A stretch of DNA of 64,000 bases, taken from NCBI RefSeq assembly GCF_014651495.1, contig NZ_BMWZ01000001.1, positions 250,575 through 314,574 of the forward strand, in the 5' to 3' direction. The position numbers were made by a program, and so were the translations under genes. Below are positions 52,672 to 60,189 of the stretch, in pieces. Under the pieces are notes generated by a model that ran no database searches, had not been told where the DNA came from, and worked only from the letters and a program-made list of their open reading frames with translations. The DNA is from Algibacter mikhailovii. Lineage in GTDB: Bacteria; Bacteroidota; Bacteroidia; Flavobacteriales; Flavobacteriaceae. Each line of letters begins with the position of its first letter. The stretch's first letter is position 1.

Positions 52672-53602
52672 TAGAAATTACTTTGACAAGTTTATTTTTT
52701 TCTTTATCAAAATTATAGTGTTCAACATTTACACCCCCATATTGCATGCTGTCATTTATTTCTTTTGAGAAATTATATTGTCTTGATAAAGCATCATACC
52801 CTTTTTGATTCAAAGCAATTTCTTGCTCATCTTCTGTATAAAACAAACTCAATTTTTGTATAATTCTATTTATTTGCATATCCCCAAAACCATAATAACC
52901 TTGATAGTTCAGAGCATATCCTAATAAATGATTCCTTGATTTTATAGTGTTCTTTTTAATAAGGGATAAAATATTAACCTCTAAAACATTAAGTCCACTT
53001 TTTGAGTCTGGAAAACGCTCTAAATGCGCTTTAAGACAATTGCTTAAATATTTAAAAGAAGAACTCTTCACAATATAGGGTTTAAAAAGATTATGATCCT
53101 TGCCACAATAAATACCCCACAATGTGGTTGCTAATTCAATATCGTCTTTGTTTAGTTTTACTTTATCTTTATAATGTGCAAAAAGTTGCGCTGGACTAAG
53201 TTCTGCCAGTCCTTTTAATGTTTTTACTTTGGGAATTCTTCCGCTACATACCAAATAGAGTGGTAGGTCTATTTTCTTTTGTTTTAATAAGTTTATTACG
53301 GCCAGTAGATTAATATGACAAAATAAATCATATTCAAACCACAGTATGATTTCAGAATAGTTATTAAAATTATTAAGCTGACCAATGGCAAATTCTACTT
53401 TATTTAAATCTAATTCAACGTTATAAAATGTACTTAAAAAATCACTCCTAAGTTTTATAAAATGATTGCTATGAATAATTTCCTGTGTAGGTCCTTCGCA
53501 AAATATTTCTTGCCAAGTTAATTTTTCACCTACCACTTCTAATTCATTTAAATAAGAAGTAAGTGTACCACCATTAGTAATGTGTAAAGGTTCTTTGTTC
53601 AT
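52661..53602 (-). CDS. DUF1835 domain protein
   Basis: 313 aa. LHITNGGTLTSYLNELEVVG and WQEIFCEGPTQEI are typical of DUF1835; IILWFEYDLFCHINLLAVI is the middle conserved block, and QINRIIQKLSLFYTEDEQEIALNQKGYDAL the C-terminal part (a DUF3658-like region). Soluble. Role unknown. It lies 8 bp after the SUI1 gene in the operon. Confidence 0.8.
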   Translation of the reverse strand: MNKEPLHITNGGTLTSYLNELEVVGEKLTWQEIFCEGPTQEIIHSNHFIKLRSDFLSTFYNVELDLNKVEFAIGQLNNFNNYSEIILWFEYDLFCHINLLAVINLLKQKKIDLPLYLVCSGRIPKVKTLKGLAELSPAQLFAHYKDKVKLNKDDIELATTLWGIYCGKDHNLFKPYIVKSSSFKYLSNCLKAHLERFPDSKSGLNVLEVNILSLIKKNTIKSRNHLLGYALNYQGYYGFGDMQINRIIQKLSLFYTEDEQEIALNQKGYDALSRQYNFSKEINDSMQYGGVNVEHYNFDKEKNKLVKVISNGN

Positions 53603-53610
53603 ATCTGTTT

Positions 53611-53940
53611 TTATCCTCCAACACGCTTTACATTAAACCCTTTACTTTTCAATATCTGCATAATTTTATCTCTATATTCCCCTTGTATAATTATTTTATC
53701 ATCTTTAAAACTTCCTCCAACACTTAACTGTGTTTTAATTTCTTTGGCTAATTTTTTAAAGTCATCAGTAGCCCCAGTATAGCCTTCTAGAATCGTTATG
53801 GGTTTGCCCTTTCGTTTTTCATATTTGCAAATAATAGGGTCATCTTGCATCCATATACCTTTTTCTGTAATTGATTCAGACTTGCTTTCTTCTATCCTGT
53901 GATCAGGAAACAAATTTTTAAGTTGGTCTTGTAAATCCAT
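53611..53940 (-). CDS. SUI1/YciH translation initiation factor-like protein
   Basis: 109 aa from MDLQDQLKNLF; the longer frame to 53970 overlaps the upstream gene and lacks similarity. The SUI1 fold shows KRKGKPITILEGYTG, LAKEIKTQLSVGGSFKDD and IIIQGEYRDKIMQILKSKGF. YciH-like proteins bind the small ribosomal subunit and affect start selection. It is the second gene of the operon led by the oxygenase, 4 bp after it. Confidence 0.9.
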   Translation of the reverse strand: MDLQDQLKNLFPDHRIEESKSESITEKGIWMQDDPIICKYEKRKGKPITILEGYTGATDDFKKLAKEIKTQLSVGGSFKDDKIIIQGEYRDKIMQILKSKGFNVKRVGG

Positions 53941-53944
53941 AAAA

Positions 53945-54895
53945 TTATTTTTTAATAAGGCCGAGCTCAATAAGTCTTTCTTTCAAAAATTCGCCCGCCG
54001 TAATATCTTCAAACTGCTTAGGATTTTTTGCATCGATACAATTTGGTAGTACATCTAATTTCATGGTACTGATGGGATGCATAAAAAAAGGTATAGAATA
54101 ACGCGATTTACCCCAAAGTTCTTTTGGCGGATTCACCACGCGATGTACAGTAGATTTTAACCTGTTATTCGTGTGCCGAGATAACATATCTCCAACGTTA
54201 ATCATCAACTCATCTGGATCGGCAATAGCATCAATCCAGTCCCCATTATGATTTTGAACTTGCAAGCCTTTACCCTGAGCGCCCATTAATAAAGTAATTA
54301 AATTGATATCGCCATGTGCAGCCGCGCGCACAGCCTCCTTTGGTTCTTCTTTAATTGGCGGGTAATGAATGGGCCTTAAAATAGAATTACCATTAAATAT
54401 GAATTCATCAAAATAAAATTCCTCAAGTTCTAGGTGTAGAGCAAGAGCTCTTAATACATATTTTGCTGTTTTTTCCAGCATTTTATAGGCTTGCTTTCCG
54501 GTTGTATTAAATTCAGGAAGCTCGTCTACAATGATATTGTCATGATATTCTAATTTAAGTTTATCATCGTTTTCAACATATTGCCCAAAATGCCAAAACT
54601 CCTTTAAATCACCTTCTTTTTTACCTTTAGCACTTTCTTTTCCAAAGGAAACATAACCTCGCTGACCACCAATTCCCGGAATCTCATATTTCTCTTTTAC
54701 GCTTAATGGCAATTCAAAAAAGTTTTTAACCTCCTTATAAAGCGCTTCTACCAAATTGTCATCCAAAAAATGATTTTTAAGAGACACAAAACCAATTTCC
54801 TCATAGGCGCTACCAATAGCATTAACAAAATCTTGTTTTCTACTGGGGTCGCCAGAGATAAAGTCACTTAAATTAACACTAGGGATGCGATTCAT
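53945..54895 (-). CDS. 2OG/Fe(II)-dependent oxygenase, isopenicillin N synthase family
   Basis: 316 aa from MNRIPSVNLSDFISGD; an upstream ATG at 54967 would start before the predicted promoter. Iron ligands are His194 and Asp196 in AAHGDINLITLL and His251 in STVHRVVNPP; Arg265-x-Ser267 binds 2-oxoglutarate. Also typical: DAIADPDELMINVGDMLSR. Substrate unknown; the family hydroxylates or desaturates small molecules. First gene of the five-gene operon reaching to 50948. Confidence 0.9.
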   Translation of the reverse strand: MNRIPSVNLSDFISGDPSRKQDFVNAIGSAYEEIGFVSLKNHFLDDNLVEALYKEVKNFFELPLSVKEKYEIPGIGGQRGYVSFGKESAKGKKEGDLKEFWHFGQYVENDDKLKLEYHDNIIVDELPEFNTTGKQAYKMLEKTAKYVLRALALHLELEEFYFDEFIFNGNSILRPIHYPPIKEEPKEAVRAAAHGDINLITLLMGAQGKGLQVQNHNGDWIDAIADPDELMINVGDMLSRHTNNRLKSTVHRVVNPPKELWGKSRYSIPFFMHPISTMKLDVLPNCIDAKNPKQFEDITAGEFLKERLIELGLIKK

Positions 54896-54923
54896 GAAGT
54901 TTAGTTTTGTAAGGTGAACGAAA

Positions 54924-54931
54924 CAAATGTA
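54924..54931 (-). promoter_or_regulatory. Bacteroidetes -7 element for the oxygenase operon
   Basis: TACATTTG on the minus strand, 29 nt before the chosen ATG at 54895; it excludes the ATG at 54967. Confidence 0.5.
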
Positions 54932-54999
54932 CAAAAACATTGCAATTCTAATGAGGTTTATGTGCACTTAAGTTTAACGAACATATAGCGTTTTAATAG

Positions 55000-55007
55000 T
55001 ATATTTG
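55000..55007 (+). promoter_or_regulatory. Bacteroidetes -7 element for the E1 gene
   Basis: TATATTTG, 51 nt before the ATG at 55058. Confidence 0.45.
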
Positions 55008-55057
55008 ATTAGTTAACATTCCTGTTCTAATTAAATTTAATTGCCATTAAAATTGTT

Positions 55058-57034
55058 ATGGATTACTTCATGAAACATCTAAACCACGGCATGCTTTGCA
55101 ACCTCTATGAGAACATGCTTAAACCAAGAATGATAGAAGAGAAGATGCTTCTATTATTAAGGCAGGGAAAAATAAGCAAATGGTTCTCTGGTATTGGGCA
55201 AGAAGCTATTAGTGTAGGAGTAACAATGGCATTAAATGATGACGAATATATATTACCCATGCACCGAAATTTGGGCGTTTTTACTACGCGAGGAATACCT
55301 ATTAAAAGATTATTTGCGCAATGGCAAGGAAAAGCTTCAGGTTTTACTAAGGGACGTGATCGTTCCTTTCATTTTGGAACCCAAGATTATAAAATTGTCG
55401 GTATGATTTCCCATCTGGGTCCGCAATTAGGTGTGGCAGATGGTATTGCTCTTGCTGCCAAATTAAAGAACAAGAATCAAGTTACTGCAGTCTTTACAGG
55501 TGATGGAGGAACAAGTGAAGGTGATTTCCATGAAGCCTTGAATGTTGCCTCAGTTTGGCAATTGCCTGTGTTGTTTTGTGTGGAAAATAACGGTTATGGG
55601 TTGTCTACGCCAACAAGTGAACAATATAACTGCAAAAACATTGCTGATAAGGGATTGGGGTATGGTATGGAATCTCATATCATTGACGGGAATAACATTC
55701 TTGATGTATATACCAGGATAAGTGCATTAATAAAAGACATACGCGTTAATCCGCGACCAGTTTTAATAGAGTTTAAAACGTTTAGAGTACGCGGACATGA
55801 AGAAGCTAGTGGTACAAAATATGTCCCTCAAGAACTCATAAATGCATGGATTAAGAAAGATCCTCTAACTAACTTCGAAAACTTTTTACTAAAAGAACAG
55901 GTTTTAAGCGAAAGTATTATGGCTTCAATGAAGGAGCGTATTGCGGAAGAAATTAATCAACATATTGAAATAATTAATAAGGAAGAATATGTGGTTCCTA
56001 ATAAAACTAAAGAATTACAGGATGTATTCAAAAACTACAAATATCAAGAAATTATATCCGGTAATAATCTAAAAGAAATACGCCTGGTAGATGCCATTTC
56101 CGATGGTTTGAAGGAAAGTATGGAAAAGCATGAAGATCTTGTAATCATGGGTCAGGATGTGGCAGAATATGGAGGTGTTTTTAAAATAACTGAAGGATTT
56201 ATAGAAAAGTTTGGAAAGGAACGGGTACGAAATACGCCCATTTGCGAATCGGCCATTGTAGAAACTGCAATGGGCTTATCAATAGCTGGCATTAAAAGTG
56301 TTGTTGAAATGCAGTTTGCTGATTTTGTCTCCTCTGGATTTAACCCTGTTGTGAATTATTTAGCCAAGACTCATTATAGATGGGGACAAAATGCTGATGT
56401 GGTCGTTAGAATGCCTTGTGGTGGGGGGATAGGTGCTGGTCCATTTCATTCTCAAACTAATGAAGCTTGGTTTACCAAAACCCCCGGACTTAAAGTCGTT
56501 TATCCGGCGTTTCCCTATGATGCCAAAGGCCTATTGATAACTTCAATAAATGATCCTAACCCGGTTTTGTTTTTTGAGCACAAGGGACTTTATAGACGTA
56601 TACGTCAAGATGTACCAACAAGCTATTACACATTACCACTTGGAAAAGCTTCTATTATAAGGAGCGGTGAGGCTGTGACCATTGTGAGTTATGGAGCAGG
56701 GGTACATTGGGCGATGGATACTTTGAATGAACATTCTGAAATTTCAGCAGATCTTATCGATTTAAGAACACTTCAACCTTTAGATATTCAGACTATTTAT
56801 AATTCTGTTAAGAAAACAGGTAAGCTTATTATTTTACAAGAAGATTCTATGTTTGGAGGCATAGCTAGTGATATTTCAGCTTTAGTTGCAGAGCATTGTT
56901 TTGAGTTTTTAGATGCGCCCATTAAAAGGGTAGCAAGTTTAGAAACGCCAATACCATTTTCTAAACAACTTGAAGACCAATACCTGCCTGTAGAGAGGTT
57001 TTTATTATCTTTAAAAGAATTACTGGCTTATTAG
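55058..57034 (+). CDS. 2-oxoacid dehydrogenase E1, fused alpha and beta subunits
   Basis: 658 aa. The alpha half (1-320) has GQEAISVGVTMALNDDEYIL, the thiamine-diphosphate motif FTGDGGTSEGDFHEALNVA..NN (split: GDGGTSEGDFHEAL, ENNGYG), and FKTFRVRGHEE. The beta half (340-658) has VIMGQDVAEYGGVFKIT, TPICESAIVETAMGLSIAGI and FEHKGLYRR. It decarboxylates a 2-oxoacid (branched-chain type most likely) and passes the acyl to E2. E2 and E3 are not in the window. The 3D-domain gene follows 21 bp later. Confidence 0.93.
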   Translation: MDYFMKHLNHGMLCNLYENMLKPRMIEEKMLLLLRQGKISKWFSGIGQEAISVGVTMALNDDEYILPMHRNLGVFTTRGIPIKRLFAQWQGKASGFTKGRDRSFHFGTQDYKIVGMISHLGPQLGVADGIALAAKLKNKNQVTAVFTGDGGTSEGDFHEALNVASVWQLPVLFCVENNGYGLSTPTSEQYNCKNIADKGLGYGMESHIIDGNNILDVYTRISALIKDIRVNPRPVLIEFKTFRVRGHEEASGTKYVPQELINAWIKKDPLTNFENFLLKEQVLSESIMASMKERIAEEINQHIEIINKEEYVVPNKTKELQDVFKNYKYQEIISGNNLKEIRLVDAISDGLKESMEKHEDLVIMGQDVAEYGGVFKITEGFIEKFGKERVRNTPICESAIVETAMGLSIAGIKSVVEMQFADFVSSGFNPVVNYLAKTHYRWGQNADVVVRMPCGGGIGAGPFHSQTNEAWFTKTPGLKVVYPAFPYDAKGLLITSINDPNPVLFFEHKGLYRRIRQDVPTSYYTLPLGKASIIRSGEAVTIVSYGAGVHWAMDTLNEHSEISADLIDLRTLQPLDIQTIYNSVKKTGKLIILQEDSMFGGIASDISALVAEHCFEFLDAPIKRVASLETPIPFSKQLEDQYLPVERFLLSLKELLAY

Positions 57035-57055
57035 TGGCTATGATTTATGTTAGTT

Positions 57056-57478
57056 ATGAAAAAAACAATACTTTCGAAACGTCACATGATATTGGTTGTA
57101 CTCCTCACTTTTAGCTGTAAAATTGTAGCACAAGACTATGAAAACCAATTTATATGGAAATCTATGCATGTTACGGCTTCAGCATATAATTCATTGGCTA
57201 GTCAAACCAATTCAAACCCAAATATTACTGCCTTTTTAGATAGTTTAACCCCCGGTTTAAAGTGTATAGCAGTTTCTAGAGATTTGTTAAATCTAGGCTT
57301 AAAACATAATACACCGGTAAAAATAGAAGGTCTTGAAGGCATCTATTTAGTTAAAGATAAAATGCATTCGAAATGGACTAAACACATTGATATTTATATG
57401 GGTGTTGATGTAGATGCAGCCATTAATTGGGGAAGAAAACATGTTAAGATTAAGTATGGTCGCCCGAAAACAAATTGA
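57056..57478 (+). CDS. Secreted 3D-domain (double-psi barrel) protein
   Basis: 140 aa from MKKTILSKRHMILVVLLTF; a signal peptide ends about at VAQDY. The core KSMHVTASAYNSLASQ, LTPGLKCIAVSRDLLNLGLKH, GIYLVKDKMHSKWTKHIDIYMG (read as GIYLVKDKMHS and KHIDIYMG) and INWGRKHVKIKYG follows the 3D domain of MltA/RlpA-like proteins, with the Asp in D-K-M and the D in IDIY. Usually linked to glycan-strand cleavage or binding. It is probably co-transcribed with E1 by position only. Confidence 0.82.
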   Translation: MKKTILSKRHMILVVLLTFSCKIVAQDYENQFIWKSMHVTASAYNSLASQTNSNPNITAFLDSLTPGLKCIAVSRDLLNLGLKHNTPVKIEGLEGIYLVKDKMHSKWTKHIDIYMGVDVDAAINWGRKHVKIKYGRPKTN

Positions 57479-57646
57479 AATTGAGCGCCTTAAACTGCTC
57501 ATATATATACTCAAACAAAAGTGATTTTATACTTTGTTTCAACTGCAGGTACTATGAAAGAGCTGGGGCTTAAGGAAGTGTTATTATAATTTGTTAGAAT
57601 ATTAAAGTCGGCTTAACTATAGTTCTGAACCATTGTGTTTATTCTT
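57479..57646. other. Spacer between the 3D-domain gene and the microprotein cluster
   Basis: 168 bp with no ORF, hairpin terminator or promoter motif that I can support; it is the meeting point of two convergent units. Confidence 0.4.
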
Positions 57647-57781
57647 TTAATGCGCGTAGCGCTTAGAACCCTTCCAAATGCCTATGTTTGATGTGCGAAA
57701 ATCTAGAATACGTTTTGGTGTAAATATATTTTCCTGAGTAATCGTGTTTAAATGTCTTGATATTTTAATAAGTGTTTTCAT
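57647..57781 (-). CDS. 44-aa microprotein, third of a tandem set
   Basis: ATG at 57781, TAA at 57647-57649. It begins MKTLIKISRHLN and ends TSNIGIWKGSKRYAH. The start M(K/R)TL and the end TS-x-W-xxx-KR-Y parallel the two 28-aa genes upstream; the middle 16 residues are an insertion (TQENIFTPKRILDF). Basic, no signal peptide. It lies 49 nt after the second microprotein stop, matching the 44-nt gap between the first two. Coding status is less sure than for its neighbours because the resemblance is short. Confidence 0.5.
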   Translation of the reverse strand: MKTLIKISRHLNTITQENIFTPKRILDFRTSNIGIWKGSKRYAH

Positions 57782-57817
57782 CTTGATTGATTTTGTGGTT
57801 TTCGTAAAAGTTAGGTT

Positions 57818-57849
57818 GAAAAGACGTTACCTATCTGTAACGCCTTTTC
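57818..57849 (-). promoter_or_regulatory. Hairpin at the end of the second microprotein gene
   Basis: 13-bp inverted repeat around a 6-nt loop holding the TAG stop. On the minus-strand RNA every position pairs, with one G-U; on the plus-strand RNA the same position is an A-C mismatch. This asymmetry supports an RNA structure made from the minus strand. No long U-tract follows. Confidence 0.6.
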
Positions 57850-57917
57850 ATGTTCCATTGACTGGTTTTAGTTCCTTCTAATGTGTTCGTTAGTTGATTA
57901 TTGCTTAAAGTTCTCAT
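57831..57917 (-). CDS. 28-aa microprotein, copy A
   Basis: ATG at 57917, TAG at 57831-57833. It begins MRTLSNNQLTNTLEG and ends KTSQWNMKRRYR. It aligns without gaps to copy B (57962-58048): 23 of 28 residues are identical and the changes are mild (S/N, T/A, T/S, M/T, Y/F). Of the codon differences, six are silent and five change the residue, in a frame with about three times more non-silent sites, as expected under protein-level selection. Polar N-half, basic aromatic C-terminus. Family not recognised. Confidence 0.72.
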   Translation of the reverse strand: MRTLSNNQLTNTLEGTKTSQWNMKRRYR

Positions 57918-57961
57918 GATGATTAATTTTGATTGATGATGATTTAATGTGATTTTTTGAT

Positions 57962-58048
57962 TTATCTGAAACGTCTTTTAGTATTCCATTGACTCGTTTT
58001 AGATCCTTCTAATGCGTTGGTTAATTGATTGTTGTTTAAAGTTCTCAT
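57962..58048 (-). CDS. 28-aa microprotein, copy B (first in the transcript)
   Basis: ATG at 58048, TAA at 57962-57964. It begins MRTLNNNQLTNALEG and ends KTSQWNTKRRFR, the close paralogue of copy A. Too short for routine gene calling. The three genes run B-A-C on the minus strand with spacers of 44 and 49 nt. No signal peptide or membrane segment, so a cytoplasmic peptide is expected; the KRR(F/Y)R end suggests nucleic-acid or ribosome contact, or a processed peptide. These are inferences only. Confidence 0.72.
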   Translation of the reverse strand: MRTLNNNQLTNALEGSKTSQWNTKRRFR

Positions 58049-58121
58049 TGTTTTAATGTTTAATTGATTAATAGTAACTGTTGTTTTTTTGATTGTTATA
58101 TTAAAGAGACGAGCCAATTAT

Positions 58122-58169
58122 AAATTTGTTACAGTACTATGCATAACAAAGTAATGATTTAACAAATTT
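58122..58169. repeat. Inverted repeat upstream of the microprotein cluster
   Basis: AAATTTGTTA at 58122-58131 and TAACAAATTT at 58160-58169, 10-bp perfect arms 28 nt apart, in the region between the microprotein genes and the divergent secreted-protein gene. It may be a protein-binding site. Confidence 0.4.
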
Positions 58170-58300
58170 TAACATAATTTAATACCTTAAAGCAACGTAT
58201 ATTAAAGAACTAATGCTCTTTAATCAAGATAAAAGGAACGGTTATTGTTAAACCAATATTAAAATATTTGGGCTAAAGTGGTCTAATTCAAAGAAAGAAA

Positions 58301-58308
58301 TATCTTTG
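58301..58308 (+). promoter_or_regulatory. Bacteroidetes -7 element for the secreted-protein gene
   Basis: TATCTTTG, 42 nt before the ATG at 58350. Confidence 0.5.
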
Positions 58309-58349
58309 TATCCTATTTAGCGCAGAGTCAAATATACTTTATACGATTC

Positions 58350-59024
58350 ATGAGACTTATATTACCGATTTTATTAATGATCTTGCCATTTTTTGCTACT
58401 TCTCAAATTGATAGCAAGTCGAAGTCTTTCAGCATTCCAGCAACCGAAGTTCCTGAGGAAACACCAGACGTAAAACCTATTTTACCAAAACCAGATACCA
58501 AGACAAATAATAATCTAGGTGTTAACATCCCTAAACCCCTTATTGATATGGAGTTTGATAAGAAGGAAATTTCTATGTTTCCAGAAGAGGAATTTGGAAA
58601 CCCTGGTGAACTCTATATGGATAAAATAAATAAATCTCTTGATGATATAAGAGGTACAAAGGAAGAACGAGAACTACGAAATGGGAGTACAACCGATCAG
58701 TACTTTGGAGATTTTAAGAGTTCATCTAAAAAGGTTAATGTTGTTTATAGAGATCATGGCTATACAGACGGCGATTTAATACAGGTTAAAGTTAATGATG
58801 ATATTATTCACCCTAGAGTTTATCTCACCGGAAGATTTAAAGGGTTCACACTAGAATTAAAACCAGGTTTTAATAAAATCGACTTTTTGGCGTTGAATCA
58901 AGGAGAATCTGGTCCTAATACTGCTGAATTTAAAGTTATTGATGATCAAGGTGTCGTTGTAACACATAACAGGTGGAATTTAGCAACTGGTGTAAAAGCT
59001 ACTGTTATTGTTGTTAAAGAGTAA
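58350..59024 (+). CDS. Secreted hypothetical protein (224 aa)
   Basis: Signal MRLILPILLMILPFFATSQ. A Pro-rich linker (about 30-60) leads to the conserved-looking KKEISMFPEEEFGNPGELYMD, then a C-terminal beta-rich domain with YRDHGYTDGDLIQVKVNDD, LTGRFKGFTLELKPGFN and LALNQGESGPNTAEF, which looks like an Ig-like or carbohydrate-binding sandwich. Expected in the periplasm or outside. Not recognised. It is divergent from the microprotein cluster and convergent with the aldo/keto reductase. Confidence 0.78.
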   Translation: MRLILPILLMILPFFATSQIDSKSKSFSIPATEVPEETPDVKPILPKPDTKTNNNLGVNIPKPLIDMEFDKKEISMFPEEEFGNPGELYMDKINKSLDDIRGTKEERELRNGSTTDQYFGDFKSSSKKVNVVYRDHGYTDGDLIQVKVNDDIIHPRVYLTGRFKGFTLELKPGFNKIDFLALNQGESGPNTAEFKVIDDQGVVVTHNRWNLATGVKATVIVVKE

Positions 59025-59085
59025 ATTAGATACTGTTTAAAGACATTTCCTGCTCAATAGCTTTATCAGCTTAAAACACATCTGA

Positions 59086-60099
59086 TTAAGAAATAATTCC
59101 TTCAATCAATTTTAATTCCTCTATAGAAAACTCTAGATTATCTAAAGCTTTAACATTGTCTTTAAGTTGATTGGCTGAACTTGCACCAACTAGAACAGAA
59201 GCTACTTGAGATTGTCTTAAAATCCAAGCTATAGCCATCTGAGACAACTTTTGTCCGCGTTCTTGTGCAATAGTATTAAGTTCTTGAATTTTATGAATAT
59301 TATCAGAAACTGTATCGGAATTTAAGTATGTCATATTTTTTGAGGCTCTTGAACCTTCTGGAATACCGTTAATATATTTGTCGGTGAGCATACCTTGAGC
59401 TAATGGAGAAAAGGCTATACATCCTACGCCAACTTCTTCTAAAGTATCCAACAAACCGTCTTCAACCCAGCGGTCAAACATAGAGTATCTTGCTTGATGC
59501 AGTATAAAAGGAACTTTTAAAGCTTTAAGCAGTTCTGCTGCTTTTTGAGTTTCCTTTGGTCCATAATTGGATATCCCAACATACAAAGCCTTTCCTTGTC
59601 TTACAATATCTGCCAAAGCACCCATAGTCTCTTCCAAGGGTGTATCAGGGTCTGGCCTATGATGATAAAATACATCTACATAATCAAGCCCTAATCGTTT
59701 TAAGCTTTGATCTAAACTACTAATCAAATACTTTCTTGAACCCAAGTTTCCATATGGACCTGGCCACATATCAAAACCTGCCTTTGTAGCAATAAACAAT
59801 TCATCTCTATAGCCTTGAAAATCCTTTTTAAAAATAGTTCCAAAATTTTCTTCTGCAGAACCATATGGTGGGCCATAATTGTTTGCTAAATCAAAGTGTG
59901 TAATCCCTAAATCAAAAGCAGTCCTTATAATCTCTCGTCCGTTTTGTATAGGATCCACAAATCCAAAATTATGCCATAAACCAATGGATATGGCAGGTAA
60001 AAGCACCCCGCTCTTTCCTGAACGCTTATAAACCATGGCATCATATCTATTGTCTGCCGCTAAATAGTTTTTAGTACCGGATTTGTCGTTAATTTGCAT
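59086..60099 (-). CDS. Aldo/keto reductase, YghZ-like
   Basis: 337 aa from MQINDKSGTKNYLAADNRYD. An upstream ATG at 60150 falls inside a terminator hairpin and is rejected. The TIM barrel starts YKRSGKSGVLLPAISIGLWH; catalytic Asp/Tyr are in THFDLANNYGPPYGSAEENFG, the Lys in FIATKAGFDMWPG and the His in VFYHHRPDPDTPLEE. The C-terminal ASVLVGASSANQLKDNV binds NADPH. By family it reduces L-glyceraldehyde-3-phosphate or methylglyoxal. Confidence 0.92.
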   Translation of the reverse strand: MQINDKSGTKNYLAADNRYDAMVYKRSGKSGVLLPAISIGLWHNFGFVDPIQNGREIIRTAFDLGITHFDLANNYGPPYGSAEENFGTIFKKDFQGYRDELFIATKAGFDMWPGPYGNLGSRKYLISSLDQSLKRLGLDYVDVFYHHRPDPDTPLEETMGALADIVRQGKALYVGISNYGPKETQKAAELLKALKVPFILHQARYSMFDRWVEDGLLDTLEEVGVGCIAFSPLAQGMLTDKYINGIPEGSRASKNMTYLNSDTVSDNIHKIQELNTIAQERGQKLSQMAIAWILRQSQVASVLVGASSANQLKDNVKALDNLEFSIEELKLIEGIIS

Positions 60100-60135
60100 T
60101 TTAAAAGAATTTATTAGTGCAAATGTAATAAAACC

Positions 60136-60170
60136 AAAAAGCCTTTTCATAATATTCTGAAAAGGCTTTT
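60136..60170 (-). terminator. Intrinsic terminator after the S9 peptidase gene
   Basis: AAAAGCCTTTTCA / TGAAAAGGCTTTT, 13-bp stem with an 8-9-nt loop. On the minus strand it is followed by TTTGGTTTT; it lies 20 nt after the peptidase stop. Confidence 0.85.
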
Positions 60171-60189
60171 AAAATTTAAAAAATATGGT

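Noticed and set aside
60100-60150. Longer N-terminus for the aldo/keto reductase (ATG at 60150)
   Set aside because: The ATG lies inside the terminator hairpin of the upstream peptidase gene and the added residues do not fit the family start; the ATG at 60099 does.
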